DNA of 64,000 nt from Dastarcus helophoroides (lineage: Eukaryota > Arthropoda > Insecta > Coleoptera > Bothrideridae): contig CM053325.1 in NCBI GenBank assembly GCA_028583605.1, positions 60,505,822-60,569,821 on the forward strand. Direction: 5' to 3'. Position numbers and translations under genes: made by a program. Numbering within the stretch: position 1 is the stretch's first letter; every line of letters begins with the position of its first letter. A model generated the notes under the pieces. The model was not told the DNA's origin. It made no database searches and saw nothing but the letters and a program-made list of their open reading frames with translations. This document shows positions 12,060 through 23,439 of the stretch, one piece after another.

Positions 12060-14360
12060 TTCAATATTTTGGATTTTTTTCAAAAATTTACCCCCTTTTA
12101 AACATTTACCTTCTTTCAAAAATTGACCTTTTTTGAAAATTCTCTTTTTCAAAACTTTAACCTTTTATTGAAAATATTAATTTGATTTTTTAATTTTATT
12201 TAAATCTCAACTTTTTTTGAAAATTTCGTCTTATTTCTTAAAATTTAAACTTTTTCAACAAATTTCCAGTCTCAACACCTTTCGATTCGTTAAAATTCTA
12301 AATGTGCAGTTTTTTGGAAATGCTTTTCTAAAAATTGAATTACCTCGCTGAATTTCCTGTTTTTGTCCAAAATTTATATTAAACAAAAATCTTGAATTTT
12401 TAAAACTCCAAAATTCGAGAATCTTTTGAATAAATTTCGAGTTTATGAGAATGTCTACCTTTTTTTGAAACTTTCCAGTTCAAAAGTTTTATTTTTTTGT
12501 AAAAGTCAACGGTAACATGAAAATTTAAAGTTTAAAATTCGACTTTTTTCAAAATTACGAAATATTTCGACAATTTTGCCAGTTTTTCAGATTTTAGAAT
12601 TTTTGAAACTGTCGATTTATTCAAATTTTTAATTTTTTTCCCAAAATATCCATATTTTTTGAAAATACTAACTTTTTTGTGGAAATTTTAACATTCTATG
12701 AAAATTTTGACATTTTTCAAAATTACATTTTTCAAAATTACATTTTTCAAAATTACATTTTTCAAAATTACATTTTTCAAAATTTCGACATTTTTCAAAA
12801 TTCCGATATTTTTCAATTGGAAATTTTAATTTTCCATAACAATTTCTACATTATTCAAAATTACAATATTTTTCAAAATTTCTTTTTCCTCTGTTTTTGA
12901 AAATTCCAACTTCCATATTTTCAACTTTTTTCAAAAATTTACCCTTTTTGAAAATTCTCATCTTTTCCAAAAATTTAACTTTTTTGAAAAGTTTAATTTG
13001 ATTTTTTGATTTTATTTAAATCAATTTTTTTAATTTAGTCTGATTTTTTAAAATTTAGATTTTTCCAAAAATGTCATATCTTCCAAAATCTCAACATCTT
13101 TCGATTCGTTTAAAATTCGAAATGTAGACAGTTTTTTGGAAATGCTATTTTAAAAATTGAATTACCTTGAAGAATTTCCTATTTTTCTTAAAATTTGTAT
13201 TTAAAAAAAAAACTATTTTAACTTGAATTTTTGAAACTCCAAAATTCGAGAATCTTTTAAATAAATTTCGAGTTTATGAAAATGTCTACCTTTTTTTGAA
13301 ACTTTCTAGTTCAAAAGTTTTATTTTTTTGTAAAAGTCAACGGTAACATGAAAATTTAAAGTTTAAAATTCGACTTTTTTCAAAATTACGAAATATTTCG
13401 ACAATTTTGCCAGTTTTTCAGATTTTAGAATTTTTGAAACTGTCGATTTATTCAAATTTTTAATTTTTTTCCCAAAATATCCATGTTTTTTTGAATATAT
13501 TAGCTTTTTTGTGGAAATTTTAACATTCGATGAAAATTTTGACATTTTTCAAAATTAAAACATTTTTCAAAATTTCGACATTTTTCAAAATTCCGATATT
13601 TTTCAATTGGAAATTTTAATTTTCCATAACAATTTCTACATTATTCAAAATTACAATATTTTTCAAAATTTCTTTTTCCTCTGTTTTTGAAAATTCCAAC
13701 TTCCATATTTTCAACTTTTTTCAAAAATTTACCTTTTTTAAAAATTCTCATCTTTTCCAAAAATTTAACCTTTTTTTGAAAATTTTAATTTGATTTTTTG
13801 ATTTTATTTAAATCAATTTTTTTTATTTAGTCTGATTTTTTAAAATTTAGATTTTTCCAAAAATGTCATGTCTTCCAAAATTTTAACATCTTTCGATTCG
13901 TTTAAAATTTACAGTTTTTTGGAAATGCTATTTTAAAAATTGAATTACCTTGAAGAATTTCCTATTTTTCTTAAAATTTGTATTTAAAAAAAACTATTTT
14001 AACTTGAATTTTTGAAACTCCAAAATTCGAGAATCTTTTAAATAAATTTCGAGTTTATGAAAATTTCTACCATTTTTTGAAACTTTCCAGTTCAAAAGTT
14101 ATTTTTTTTTGTAAAAGTCAACGGTAACATGAAAATTTTAAGTTTAAATTTCGACTTTTTTCAAAATTACGAAATATTTCGACAATTTCGCCTGTTTTTC
14201 AAATTTTAAAATTTAAAATTGTCGATTTCTTCAAATTTTTATTTTTTCCCCCGAATATCCATATTTTTTTAAATATTAACTTTTTTTGGAAATTTTTACT
14301 TACTATGAAAATGTTGACATTTTTCAAAATTCCGACATTTTTCAAAATTCCGATATTTTT
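12060..14360. repeat. 0.8-kb tandem repeat, three units
   Basis: The anchor word AGTCAACGGTAACATGAAA occurs near 12,505, 13,336 and 14,117, giving spacings of about 831 and 781 bp. Sequence around each anchor aligns over several hundred bases, including CAAAATTACGAAATATTTCG and CTCCAAAATTCGAGAATC. The units are diverged by small indels. An extra five-fold TTCAAAATTACAT run appears only in the first unit (about 12,714-12,780). Confidence 0.85.
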
Positions 14361-14810
14361 CAAAATTTCTACTTGTCATGGAAAATTGTAGCTTCAACAT
14401 TTTTGATTATTTACAAAATTTTAGATTTGAAAATTTCGATTTAAAATTATGACTTTTCTGAAAAGTTTAACTTTTTTAAAAATTTCGACTTTTTGAAACA
14501 TTCCGTTTGTTTAGATTTTGTCTTTTTCGAAAATTTGGAGCTTTTTGAAAATTTCGCTTTATCTCACAAATTTTCAATCTTTCTTCGTAAATTTCTTTTT
14601 TCCCAAAATTACATTATTCAAAATTTCGAATTTTTTTAAGATTCCTTTCTTTAAAAATTTTGTCTTTTTTAAACTTTCGCATTATTCAAATTTTTTCAAA
14701 ATTTTAATCATAGAAAATTTCGACCATTTCAACTTTTCTAAGAATTTTGGTTTTTCTTCAATATTTAAACTTTCGAAAAATTCGGCTTCATTTTGAAAAT
14801 ATGGTATCCC

Positions 14811-15613
14811 AAATTATCAGTCAGAGTCAGAGTTTCTTCCAAATTGGAAATTGAAAAAAAAGTGACATTTCGAGATTTATAAACCAAATTATAAATCATA
14901 TTCTTGCATTATTTTACAAATTTGGGATGTATTTAAAACCCAGAGATCTTTTAGAAAAATGAAAATTTCTAGTTTTAATTTTGATGGTTAAAGTTAGAAT
15001 TAAGGAGATTTGAGAAGAAAAAGGTAAAGATTCGAAAAAATTTGAGACTTTATTTAAATTATTTAGATCTTTTTTTATATTTCTTCCAATTCAAATTTAA
15101 AGCAGAAATATCAATTTTTCTTTAATTTTGACTTTTTTCTGTCAAGTCACAAATCACAACACAATCGCTGCTTGGGGCAATCTAAAAGAGACTGTCAATC
15201 CTTAGCAGAAAGTGACTTAAATCTAGATTTGTGGGAGAAGCAGCTGGCAAAAAAAACAATAAAAATGAATTACATAAAAATATTTTGTCAAAAAAAGCAA
15301 CTTAACTGTATGATGCATGTTCCTTTAATCTAATACTCATTATAACTATCTTCAAATGTCTAGCTTTCAGTGGTTAGCCTCTATCATTTATCAGAATATC
15401 AAATGACAGCAGCTACCGGTCAAATCTAGACAATTTCCTGCCAACTTAACTGTGTGCGTATCAAATAACCTAAATAATCAACAAATTTAATAAAAAACTG
15501 ATTAAAGCTTTACGCTACCAGTTTAGCAGCTATGTGTGACTAGAATGCAACGATCTGTGATTATAAAGCAACGAGAAACTGTCATTTCTTAATTAAATCG
15601 TACAGAAAAATAC
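14811..15613. other. Plastin intron between first exons B and C, no gene seen
   Basis: The sequence is AT-rich. A short piece near 15,146-15,190 (reverse complement of GCCCCAAGCAGCGATTG) recurs near 59,064-59,080 and is probably an interspersed repeat fragment. I see no other feature. Confidence 0.4.
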
Positions 15614-15676
15614 CTGATTAAAAGATTCTTGTAATTCACTAAGAAAATCAACGTAATCAATTTCATTCGCGTCCAT
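15614..15676 (-). CDS. Fim: Plastin alternative first coding exon B
   Basis: An ATG at 15676 opens a 21-codon exon ending in ...ELQESFNQ at a GTATTT donor (GT at 15613-15612). Joined in phase 0 to the shared exon it gives ESFNQIDKNGDGYIDL, a good entering helix for EF-hand 1. The N terminus is acidic (MDANEIDYVDF). It lies 12.1 kb upstream of the shared exon. The donor is weaker than that of exon C, and no clear TATA/initiator pair is seen at the right spacing. Support comes from the frame, the phase and the EF-hand helix pattern matching the two other first exons. Confidence 0.8.
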
Positions 15677-17073
15677 TTTCACAGCTAAACTTCACGTAAT
15701 TAGACGTGGAACTATTAATGGTTGATTTCGAAACAATTTATCGATGATTTTTTAGATCTCAATATCGCACTGCTGCGAATCTAATCTTTATATTGCAATA
15801 ATAAATGGGGAAAATAAAATGTATTTGTAGAGTACTACAGTTTATTACTCCACACAGACAGATTTCAGGCTGTATGTGATTAGAAAGAAAACAATCTCAT
15901 TTGAAAGTATTTTGAAAATGTTCGAAAAATTGTAAAGTTTCTCAAGTTTTCACTTGAAACTTAAAACTGCTGTTTACGTATTTATGTTAAAAATTAATAG
16001 AAAAAGCGAACCTGAAGTTTCTTAAATGACATCATTATGAATATGTCTCAGCAGTCAGCTAAAAATCCTATGAATCAAGGAACAAATTGACGTCACAATT
16101 TAAACAATTTCTAATTTCGTTGAGAAATCCAATCAATTTATGAGCAAGTTACCAAGTCAGACAATAAAATAATCAATACATTTCAAAATGCAGAGACACA
16201 GATACATATTATGATTCACTAAACTGTCCTGCTTTTAAACTTGAAGTTATCGCGCGTTATGTTGACAATAAAAAAAAATCATATCAAGGTACAAATAGTT
16301 TTAAAGGTGTAAGAGGATCTCGAGAAAGAGGCTTTTAGTATGCGCTGATTATTGCTGATTAAAGCTGAATAATGTTATGTGTCATTTGTAAACCACGTTT
16401 TTCCTTTCAAAGAAGTGAATGACACTATCATTTGATAATGTATTTTCCTTTCAAACCCGATTCAGGTATGGTATCAAAAATAATAAACTGTCCGATTTAA
16501 TTACCAATTTTATATGATCCGCATTGTAGCCTTGGCGATACCTCAAATGGAATAATGATCGTAGGATTTGTTTCAATCCCGTTTTGGGTTTAATGATTGT
16601 TTTCGAACTATATATAACACGATTCTATTGTAGTGGGGTCACCAGATAGATCAGCAGTCGCGAAAAGCTAACCGTAGGTTTTGTTTACTACAAGAGTGAC
16701 GTCACCCTTAGAACCATCGCGGGTAGCAAACTGGACTGCTTTTAAATACCTTTTTTCGCTGATTTAATATATTAAATTAGAGCAGTATCCACAAAAAATT
16801 AATCACACGAAAATATTTCAATGTTTTTTAAATAGTGTCCAAGCTCCATGCTGTTTGTGTGCAAAAGAAAACAGAAATTTTGGGCCGCAATAATTATGCA
16901 AACAAAGTAAAAAATGTAACAACTTAAAAATAAAACAAAGTAGTATTAGTAAACATGCAAACACGAGTTTTAATAAAACATTCAACATAATACGAAACAC
17001 ACCTATACAATTTCTCAATTTAGTGCTGGCCTTACGACAAAACCTCAGCTGAAATAAAAGAAATACAATGAGC
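15677..17073. other. Plastin intron upstream of exon B, no gene seen
   Basis: AT-rich sequence without recognisable genes. The first few hundred bases upstream of exon B must hold its promoter, but I could not fix a start site. An open frame at 16,818-17,081 (minus) is Leu/Phe-rich with no domain or splice support and was not called. Confidence 0.4.
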
Positions 17074-17605
17074 ACATTCATAAATTACACAAGGACAGGT
17101 TTCAAAACCTTTTCGATAAATTATTTGCTGAAAACTTTGCAACCGCGACAGTCATTTTAATTCGTGTGCCTGCAGAGAATATTGTCTTTTGCTAAGTTGC
17201 TCCTCCGTAAATAATAAAGGGCAATCTTTCTCTGCTAACGTAACTGAAGCAAAATTTGCGATTATTCTAAATCTTATATATTTAAAAGAGCAATTCCTGT
17301 GTATCCAGGGTCTTTCAACGAAAAATTGATTTCCCTCGTAGATCTTTTGGGTGGTTGCATTAGATGCATATTAGTACCGAAATGATGTTGACGTCTTACG
17401 GCTGAAATGATGAAATATTTATATGTCTATCTCTCGTATCTAGGAAATGGTTAACAATCAGAATCAAAATTTATATTTAATTAGACCGAATAAGTATTTT
17501 CTCCGAAAAAACACGATTTTTCAAAATAAAAAAAGCCGAGCACTATTTTATATTCAATACAAGTGCACTTTAATTTTCATTAGATGTACTTGATTTTATA
17601 ACTGT
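17074..17605 (+). repeat. Direct duplication, left copy, flanking polypurine block 1
   Basis: This roughly 530-bp segment is repeated in the same orientation at 20,588-21,140 with only scattered substitutions and small indels. Shared words include TTAATTCGTGTGCCTGCAGA and TGACGTCTTACGGCTGAAAT. The two copies bracket polypurine block 1. The left copy lacks about 33 bp present in the right copy (GTTCGATGGCCCAGATATT region). Confidence 0.9.
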
Positions 17606-19990
17606 TAAAGTAGATGAGGAAAAACAAAAGAGAGAAGAGGGAGAAAAAGATAAAAGAAGAAGAAAAAGAAAAGAAAGGAGAGAGAGATTAAGAAGAGCGA
17701 AGAAAAGAAAAAAAAGAGGGAAGAAAAGAGAAGAAAGAGAGGAGAAGGAGAGAAGAGGAATAAAAAAGAGGAAGACAAAAGAGGAAGAGGAAAAAAGAAG
17801 AGGAAGAAAAGGAGAGAAGAGAGAAGGAAGAGAGGAAGAGAAGAGAGGAAGAAAAAGAAGAGGAAGAGGAAGAAGAAGAGGAAGAGAAGGAAGAAGAAAA
17901 AGAAGAAAAAGAAGATGAAGGGAAGAAGAGGAGAAAGAGAAAAGGGAGAAGAGAAGAACAAGGAAAGGAAAAAGAAGAGAGAAGAGGAAGAAGAAGAGGA
18001 AGAAGGACGAAGAAAGAGGAGAGAAGAAGAAGGAAGAAGGAAGAAGAAAGTAAGAAAGAAGAGAAAGAAGTGAAGAAGAAAAGCGATGAAGAAGAAAGAG
18101 GAAGGAGAGAAGGGTAAAAGAAGAGAAGAAGAAGAGGAGAAGAGAGAAGGGATAAAGAAGAGGAAGAAGGAGAAGAAAGGAAAAGCAAAGAAAGAAGGGG
18201 AGACGAAAGAAAAAAAGAGAAGAAAGAGAGAAAAAGTAAAGAAGAAGGAAAAGGAAAAGGAAGAAGATAAGAAAGAGGAGAAGGGAAAAGAAAGAGAAAG
18301 GAAGAGAAAGAGGAGAGGAGAAAGAAGAGAGAAAAAGAGGAAAAGGGGAGGAAAAGAGGGAAGAAAAGGACAAGAAAAGGCGAAAAAAAGAGGAAGAGAA
18401 AGAAGAGTAGAAGAAGGAAAAAAGAGAGGAGAAAAAAAGGGATGAAAGGAAAGGAGAGAAGAAAGAAGGAAAAAAAAGAAAAAAAAGAAGGGAGAAGAAG
18501 GAAGAAGAGAAGAGAAGAAAAGGAAGAAAAGAGAAAAGAGAGAAGAGAAAGGAGAAAAGAGGAAGAAGGAGAAGGAGAGAAGAGAGAAGGAAGAAAGGGA
18601 AAAAAGGAGAGAGTAGAAGAGAGAAGAAGGGAGAAAAGGAGGAAGAAGAGAAGAAAGAAAGAGAGAAGATAGAGAAGAGAAGAAGAAAAAAGAAGAAAGG
18701 AAGAAGGTGAAGTGGGAGAAGAGGAAGAAGACGAACAGGGAGAAGAGGAAGAACAAGAAAAGGAAAAAAAGAAGAAAACGAGGAAGACGACAAAGAAGGA
18801 GAGGAAGAAGGAGAGGAAGAAGAGCAAAAATAAGAGGACAAAGAAAAGAAGAAGATGAAGAAGAGGAGGAGGAGGAGCTGAAGGGGCAGGAAGAAGAGGA
18901 AGAAGGGGAGGGGAGCAGAGAGGAAGGTAGGTAAAAGAGAAGAAGTAAGAGGAAAAAGGAGAGGAAGAAAAGAAGGAAGGAGAATAAGGAAAAGGCGAAG
19001 AAAGAAGGGGAGGTGAGGAAAAAGTAAAAGAGGAAGAAGGGAAAGACAACAAGAAAAGAAAGAAAAGGAAGAGAAGAAGATAGAAGAAGAAGAAGAATAG
19101 GAAGAAAAAAAAGAGGGACCACAAAAGGAAGCTGAAGAGGTAGGAGAGAGGAGGAAGGGTGGGAAGAAGAGGAAGAAGAAGAGGAGAAAGGAGAGGAAGA
19201 AGAGAAGGAAGAAGAATAAGGAAAAGGTGAAGAAAGAAGGGGAGATGAGGAGAAAGAAAAAGAGAAAAAGGGGAAAGAAGCAAGGAGAAGAAGAAAAAGG
19301 AAAAGAAGAGGAAGAAGATTAAGGAGAAGAAGAGGAAGAAAAAGAAAAAAAAGGACCAAGAAAAGGAATATGAAGGAGAGGAGAAAGGAGAGGAAGAGGA
19401 ATAAAAAGAAGAGGAAGACGACAAAAAGAGAGAAGAGAAAGAACAAGAAAAGGAAGAAAAGGAGAAAAAGAGGAAGAAGGAAAATACGAGAAAGAGGAAG
19501 AAGAAGGAAATGGAGAAGAGGAAGAAGGTGAAGAGGGGAGAAAGAAAAAAAGGAAGGAGAAGAAGAGGAATCAAAAGAAGAATAGGAAGAAGATTAAGTG
19601 GGAGAAGAAGAAGAAAACGAAGAGGAAGAAAAGGAAGAACAAGAATAGGAAAAAGAAAAAGAAGAGGAAGAAAACGAGGAAGACGACGAAGGAGAGGAAG
19701 AAGAAGAGGAAGAAGAGTAAGAAGAAGAGGCAAAAGAAAAGAAGAAGATGAAGAAGAGGAAGGAGAGGAAGGGTAGGAAGAAGAGGAAGAAGAAGAGGAG
19801 GAAGGAGAGGAAGGGTAGGAAGAAGAGGTGGAAGGAGAATAAGCAAAAGGCGAAGAAAGAAGGGGAGATGAGGAAAAAAAGGAGGAAGAAGGGGAAAAAG
19901 AGCAAAAAGAAGAAGAAAAGAAGAGGAAGAAGAGTAAGAAGAAGAAGAGGAAGAGAAAAAAGAAAAAGAGAGAGGATGAAGATGAAGAAG
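17600..19990. repeat. Polypurine block 1 (GAAGAGGAAG-type)
   Basis: About 2.4 kb of almost pure purine on the plus strand is built from irregular GAA, GAG, AAG and AGG words. Long frames exist in five or more readings: Ser/Leu/Phe-rich on minus, Lys/Arg/Glu-rich on plus. They arise because stop codons are almost impossible in such sequence, so they are not genes. The right end runs into GATGAAGAAGAAATTTGACA and AAATAAATTTGTTTTTCAAT, sequence shared with blocks 2 and 3. Confidence 0.9.
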
Positions 19991-20035
19991 AAATTTGACA
20001 ATTTGAATTTGTTTAAAATAAATTTGTTTTTCAAT

Positions 20036-20230
20036 GATAACGAATGCTTCCACGGCCAGAGTCCAGTACAGGATATACTTCTTCCGGGATTGGACCGTGT
20101 CAAAGAACTATTAAAAGTGTTCGACGTTTCGCCCACCATCGTAGGGCGCTTCTTCAAGAACAAAGAAAAGAAAAATAAATGAAAAGAGGAATATAAGGGA
20201 ATATGCCAGAATGAAAAGGCCAATTTCAAA
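20036..20230 (-). mobile_element. Penelope-like end fragment with hammerhead-like motif
   Basis: Read on the minus strand, 20,158-20,122 gives TTGAAGA, a CGCCC/GGGCG hairpin, then GAAACGTC. This resembles the hammerhead-like motifs of Penelope-like retroelement repeats, except that T replaces the first C of CUGANGA. The adjoining segment (CACGGCCAGAGTCC to GGACCGTGTC) recurs as part of a foldback at 59,160-59,292. No reverse transcriptase or endonuclease frame accompanies it. Assignment is by motif only. Confidence 0.5.
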
Positions 20231-20235
20231 ACATA

Positions 20236-20556
20236 GAGCACTGTAACTCAGTATGTCTACCATACCAGAAGCGAAACTCTTCTGAATTGGAAATTGGTAC
20301 AAAAGATAAGAAAGTTTAGACAGAAGAGCACGGTAACTCAGTATGTCCAGCATACCAGAGGCGAAACTCTTCTGAATTGAAAATTGGTACAAAAGATAAG
20401 AAAGTTTAGACAGAAGAGCACGGTACCTCAGTATGTCCACCATACCAGAGGCGAAACTCTTCTGAATTGAAAATTGGTACAAAGGATAAGAAAGTTGAGA
20501 CAGAAGAGCACGGTAACTCAGTATGTCCACCATACCAGAGGCGAAACTCTTCTGAG
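20236..20556. repeat. 90-bp tandem repeat, about 3.6 units
   Basis: The word GAGCACGGTAACTCAGTATG recurs with a spacing of exactly 90 bp, at about 20,236, 20,326, 20,416 and 20,506. Because 90 is a multiple of three, one minus-strand frame stays open and reads as a 30-residue repeat containing KSFASGMVDILSYRALLS. The unit-to-unit changes are few and do not clearly favour protein conservation, so I treat it as a minisatellite rather than a gene. Confidence 0.9.
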
Positions 20557-20587
20557 TTTGTTTTTCAATTTTTGGCTTTTGTTCCAA

Positions 20588-21140
20588 ACATTCATAAATT
20601 ACACAAGGGACAGGTTTCAAAACCTTTTACAATAAATTATTTGCTGAAAACTTAGCAATCGCGACAGTCACTTTAATTCGTGTGCCTGCAGAAAATATTG
20701 TCTTCTGCTATGTTGCTCCTCAGTAAATAATAAAGGGCAATCTTTCTCTGCTAACGTAACTGAAGCATAATTTGCGATTATTCTAAATCTTATATATTTG
20801 TGTATCCAGGGTCTTTCAACGAAAAATTGATTTCCCTCGTAAATCTTTGAGGTGGTTGCATTAGATGTTAACCAGTACCGAAATGACGTTGACGTCTTAC
20901 GGCTGAAATGATGAAATATTTGTGTATCTCTCGTATTTAGGAAATGGTTAACGATGAGAATAAAAATTTATATTTAATTAGACTGAATAAGTATTTTCTC
21001 CGAAAAAACACGATTGTACAAAAAAAAAAGCCGAGCGAAGTTCGATGGCCCAGATATTATAAATATTGCACTATTTTATATTCAATACAAGCGCACTTTT
21101 ATTTTCATTTAAATGTACTCGATTTTATAGCTCTAGTGTT
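20588..21140 (+). repeat. Direct duplication, right copy
   Basis: This is the partner of 17,074-17,605, in the same orientation. It starts at ACATTCATAAATT right after the shared 3' border of the polypurine block, and ends near TCGATTTTATAG. Confidence 0.9.
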
Positions 21141-22535
21141 TACTATTGCGGGACATTTATAGCTTTCATTAAAAATGCTACTAGTGTAAGTAGAATTCCT
21201 AAACGTACCAAATAATTTTAAAGTACCGTTGATGAAATATTCCCAAATGATTTGTAATTATAGCAAACGAGTTTTGATATAGTACCTAATTTATTTCTCA
21301 ATAAAAGCGCAATTAAAAGTATTGAATTGCATTATCTCATTTGCTTTAATAAACACGATTCAAAACAAAGCGATTGCACAATTGCATTACGAAAGTTTTT
21401 TTTCATTCAACGACGATAAGTTAAAAGATATAAGATCTGTACAATCCGAACTGCTTTGTTGAGGATTATAGATAGTATTTACACAATTTTTTATTAGAAG
21501 CCAGCGTCAGTTTATTTCTCTTTTTATCTAATCGCAAACCTTCTAATTACGCTAAAAGTAATAAAATAATGTTTGTTGCTAGACGCGACGTTATTGGATA
21601 AAGGATTAACTTATCATTTTAATAAAAAGTAACCACATCTTCATAAACAACAGAGCGAGCATGCTTTCCGAATATGTAAATGGTTATAGAAAGTAAACGA
21701 ATTAAAATATCGATATAACTTCACGACGTCCGGATATGTGGCAACGTCGCGGTTCAACCCTTCTTGAAATATTATCGGTTGATAGCCTCGTGCATTCCTT
21801 TTAAAGTCTACGTTGTAGGATAACGCCGAATGCCCGAAATAATCGCATCTGTGCTGGTAGCTTGAGTTGTTGACCCAAAGGCATGTTCCATATTCGTCTA
21901 TTGATCGTGAACTTTCAGACATAAGTCGAGTCGATATGATTCCTATTAAAATAAACAGCTTCTACCTCGTGATAAATACAAATAAATATTGGTTATCCGC
22001 CAAAGGAGTTTTGATTAGATTACAAACTCACGATGATCACTGCATCGGTTTCGACATTATTACTTTTTTTATTCTTCCAAGTTTGTGTACTTTTTTTAAG
22101 TAGCTGATACTAATTGATATTTATTCAAGTTTAATAGTTATGAACACCTTGAAACTGTTGTAAGCTAGCATTTGAACATGTCGGATGAGATTTCGGCGAA
22201 ACGTCGTGCGTTGGGAGATGTCACTGAACGGATGGACGTCAAATATAACTTTTTATCTTGAAAGTATTTATATTTAATATATGGACGAAACTTCGATGCT
22301 CGGTTGCTCATGTTGGGGAAACGTCTTGAAGTAACGTCAACGTAGCAGCTTCGCTACTCCTAGCTTTGGCTAAAAATGCGTCTCTGAAATCTGTCGCATG
22401 GTGCAGTGTTGTCGGCTCAGAAAATCTATTAAAAACGGCTTAGAGGTTTGTCTTATTGTATCCATGCTGAACAATCTATGCAAAAATCTAGTAGTCGTGG
22501 CAGCCGTTGAAGGCAGCTAACGTCCTAAAAATTGT
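21141..22535. other. Plastin intron, mostly unique
   Basis: Apart from the hypothetical frame at 21,641-21,922 I see no gene. At 22,181-22,213 the words GTCGGATGAGA and GGCGAAACGTCG resemble the 3' half of a Penelope-type hammerhead, but the core has G where U4 is required, so I do not call a ribozyme. Confidence 0.35.
21641..21922 (-). CDS. Hypothetical 93-aa protein or exon
   Basis: An open frame from the ATG at 21922 has protein-like composition (Gly, Asp, His, Arg, Cys, Trp), unlike the Phe/Lys-rich noise frames around it. It contains GTCLWVNNSSYQHRCDYF and ends in KACSLCCL and a stop. Upstream in the same frame is a hydrophobic LFILIGIISTRL, directly after an AG that could be a splice acceptor (GAGGTAG). 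The ATG may therefore be internal to an exon that carries the end of a signal peptide. I found no convincing upstream exon and do not recognise the family. It lies in the plastin intron, on the same strand. Confidence 0.3.
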   Translation of the reverse strand: MSESSRSIDEYGTCLWVNNSSYQHRCDYFGHSALSYNVDFKRNARGYQPIIFQEGLNRDVATYPDVVKLYRYFNSFTFYNHLHIRKACSLCCL

Positions 22536-22649
22536 TTGCCACGATTACTATCGGTGAACTACCTTAAGATTAAAATCCCTACTACAAAGTTATTGAACGT
22601 TTTTAGTACAGTGTGTCCCTACCAGTACATGACATTTCATAACAGATAT

Positions 22650-23075
22650 TTTTTACGGACTGGGTTGTTAGCCTCGTGCCAACCCCCTTTTCGTAAGACC
22701 ATCTCTTCCGCTCTCGTCCGTCCTCACCCTGTTTCCCACTGGGGTAAGTTACCCAATCTTCCGCAGGGTTGCTCAGGTTTCCAGGGTTCACCAACTTGGA
22801 GGTGAGAGTCGGAATTGATCAGCGAAGAGGCTGAGTGACTACTAACTGGTAACAGTGCCATATATTATCCCCCAAAAAAGATCATGGTGTCGGAACCAGC
22901 GAGAGCTAGAAGCCGTAGCAGACCAAGATTGCAGTAGAATGATGGTGTCGATGAGGACGCACGAAAAATAGGTGGAAGGAATTGGAAGCAAGAATCGCGG
23001 AATCGGCAGAAATGGCGAAAGAAATTAGAGAAGGTCGGGGCTCACACAGGGCTATAACGCTAAGAATGATGATGA
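22650..23075 (+). mobile_element. RTE-type non-LTR retrotransposon remnant
   Basis: The segment has a GC-richer leader (GGACTGGGTTGTTAGCCTCG, CCAACCCCC) followed by the C-terminal coding end of an ORF2. It finishes just before a short ATGATGATGATG tail at about 23,066-23,080, which would fit a microsatellite-like 3' end. Most of the coding region is missing. The exact 5' limit is uncertain. Confidence 0.55.
22908..23057 (+). pseudogene. C-terminal fragment of RTE-like reverse transcriptase ORF
   Basis: Translation from 22,908 gives RSRSRPRLQ, a stop, then DGVDEDARKIGGRNW, KWRKKLEKVGAHTGL and a stop at 23,055-23,057. This is the conserved C-terminal tail of many insect non-LTR ORF2 proteins (GRPR.RW.DGV..D, RNW, EWR, AHTGL). 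An in-frame TAG after residue 9 and the absence of the catalytic region show it is dead. Confidence 0.7.
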
Positions 23076-23439
23076 TGTATGTATCACCAGTACGTGGAAG
23101 TCCGATACCTCCGCTAAGGAAAAAATCATCTTTTTTTAACTCTACAATTCAAAAAAACTTTCAATTATACAGAGTGTTCCGTATTGCCTTGACAGATGTT
23201 CGCTTTTATTTACTTGATTTTCGAAATTTCGACTGGACATTTTCTTTGAAATTTGAGTTCAAATTCGATTTTTTTTATGAATTCAAAATTGTTTCGAATT
23301 TTCGGCTTGAATCTCAAAATTTAAACGTCTCGAATTGGACAAAACTCAAAATTTCGAAAGTAGACATTCTCACTTTTTTGTCGAAATTATGACGTCGAAT
23401 TTTTCACATCTCCAGAACAGTTGTTTTAGTAAATTTCTA

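Larger units (their letters stand above)
9500..14810. repeat. Long AAATTTCGAC-motif array in plastin intron
   Basis: About 5.3 kb is built from T-rich words such as TTTTTCAAAATTTCGAC. Within it are higher-order repeats: a 0.8-kb tandem triplication at 12,060-14,360, a short repeat around TTTCTTGTAAGGTGGAC at 10,440-10,990, and a hairpin centred near 10,912. Local frames up to about 90 codons are simple Phe/Asn/Lys-rich products of composition and should not be annotated as genes. Confidence 0.8.

Noticed and set aside
17570..20053. Several overlapping frames of 200-680 codons, Ser/Leu/Phe-rich on minus and Lys/Glu/Arg-rich on plus
   Set aside because: Polypurine DNA almost cannot form stop codons. 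The frames overlap in multiple readings on both strands, with no domain or splice support.
22181..22213. Hammerhead-like GGATGAGA..CGAAACGTCG
   Set aside because: The invariant U of CUGANGA is replaced and no proper stem II forms.
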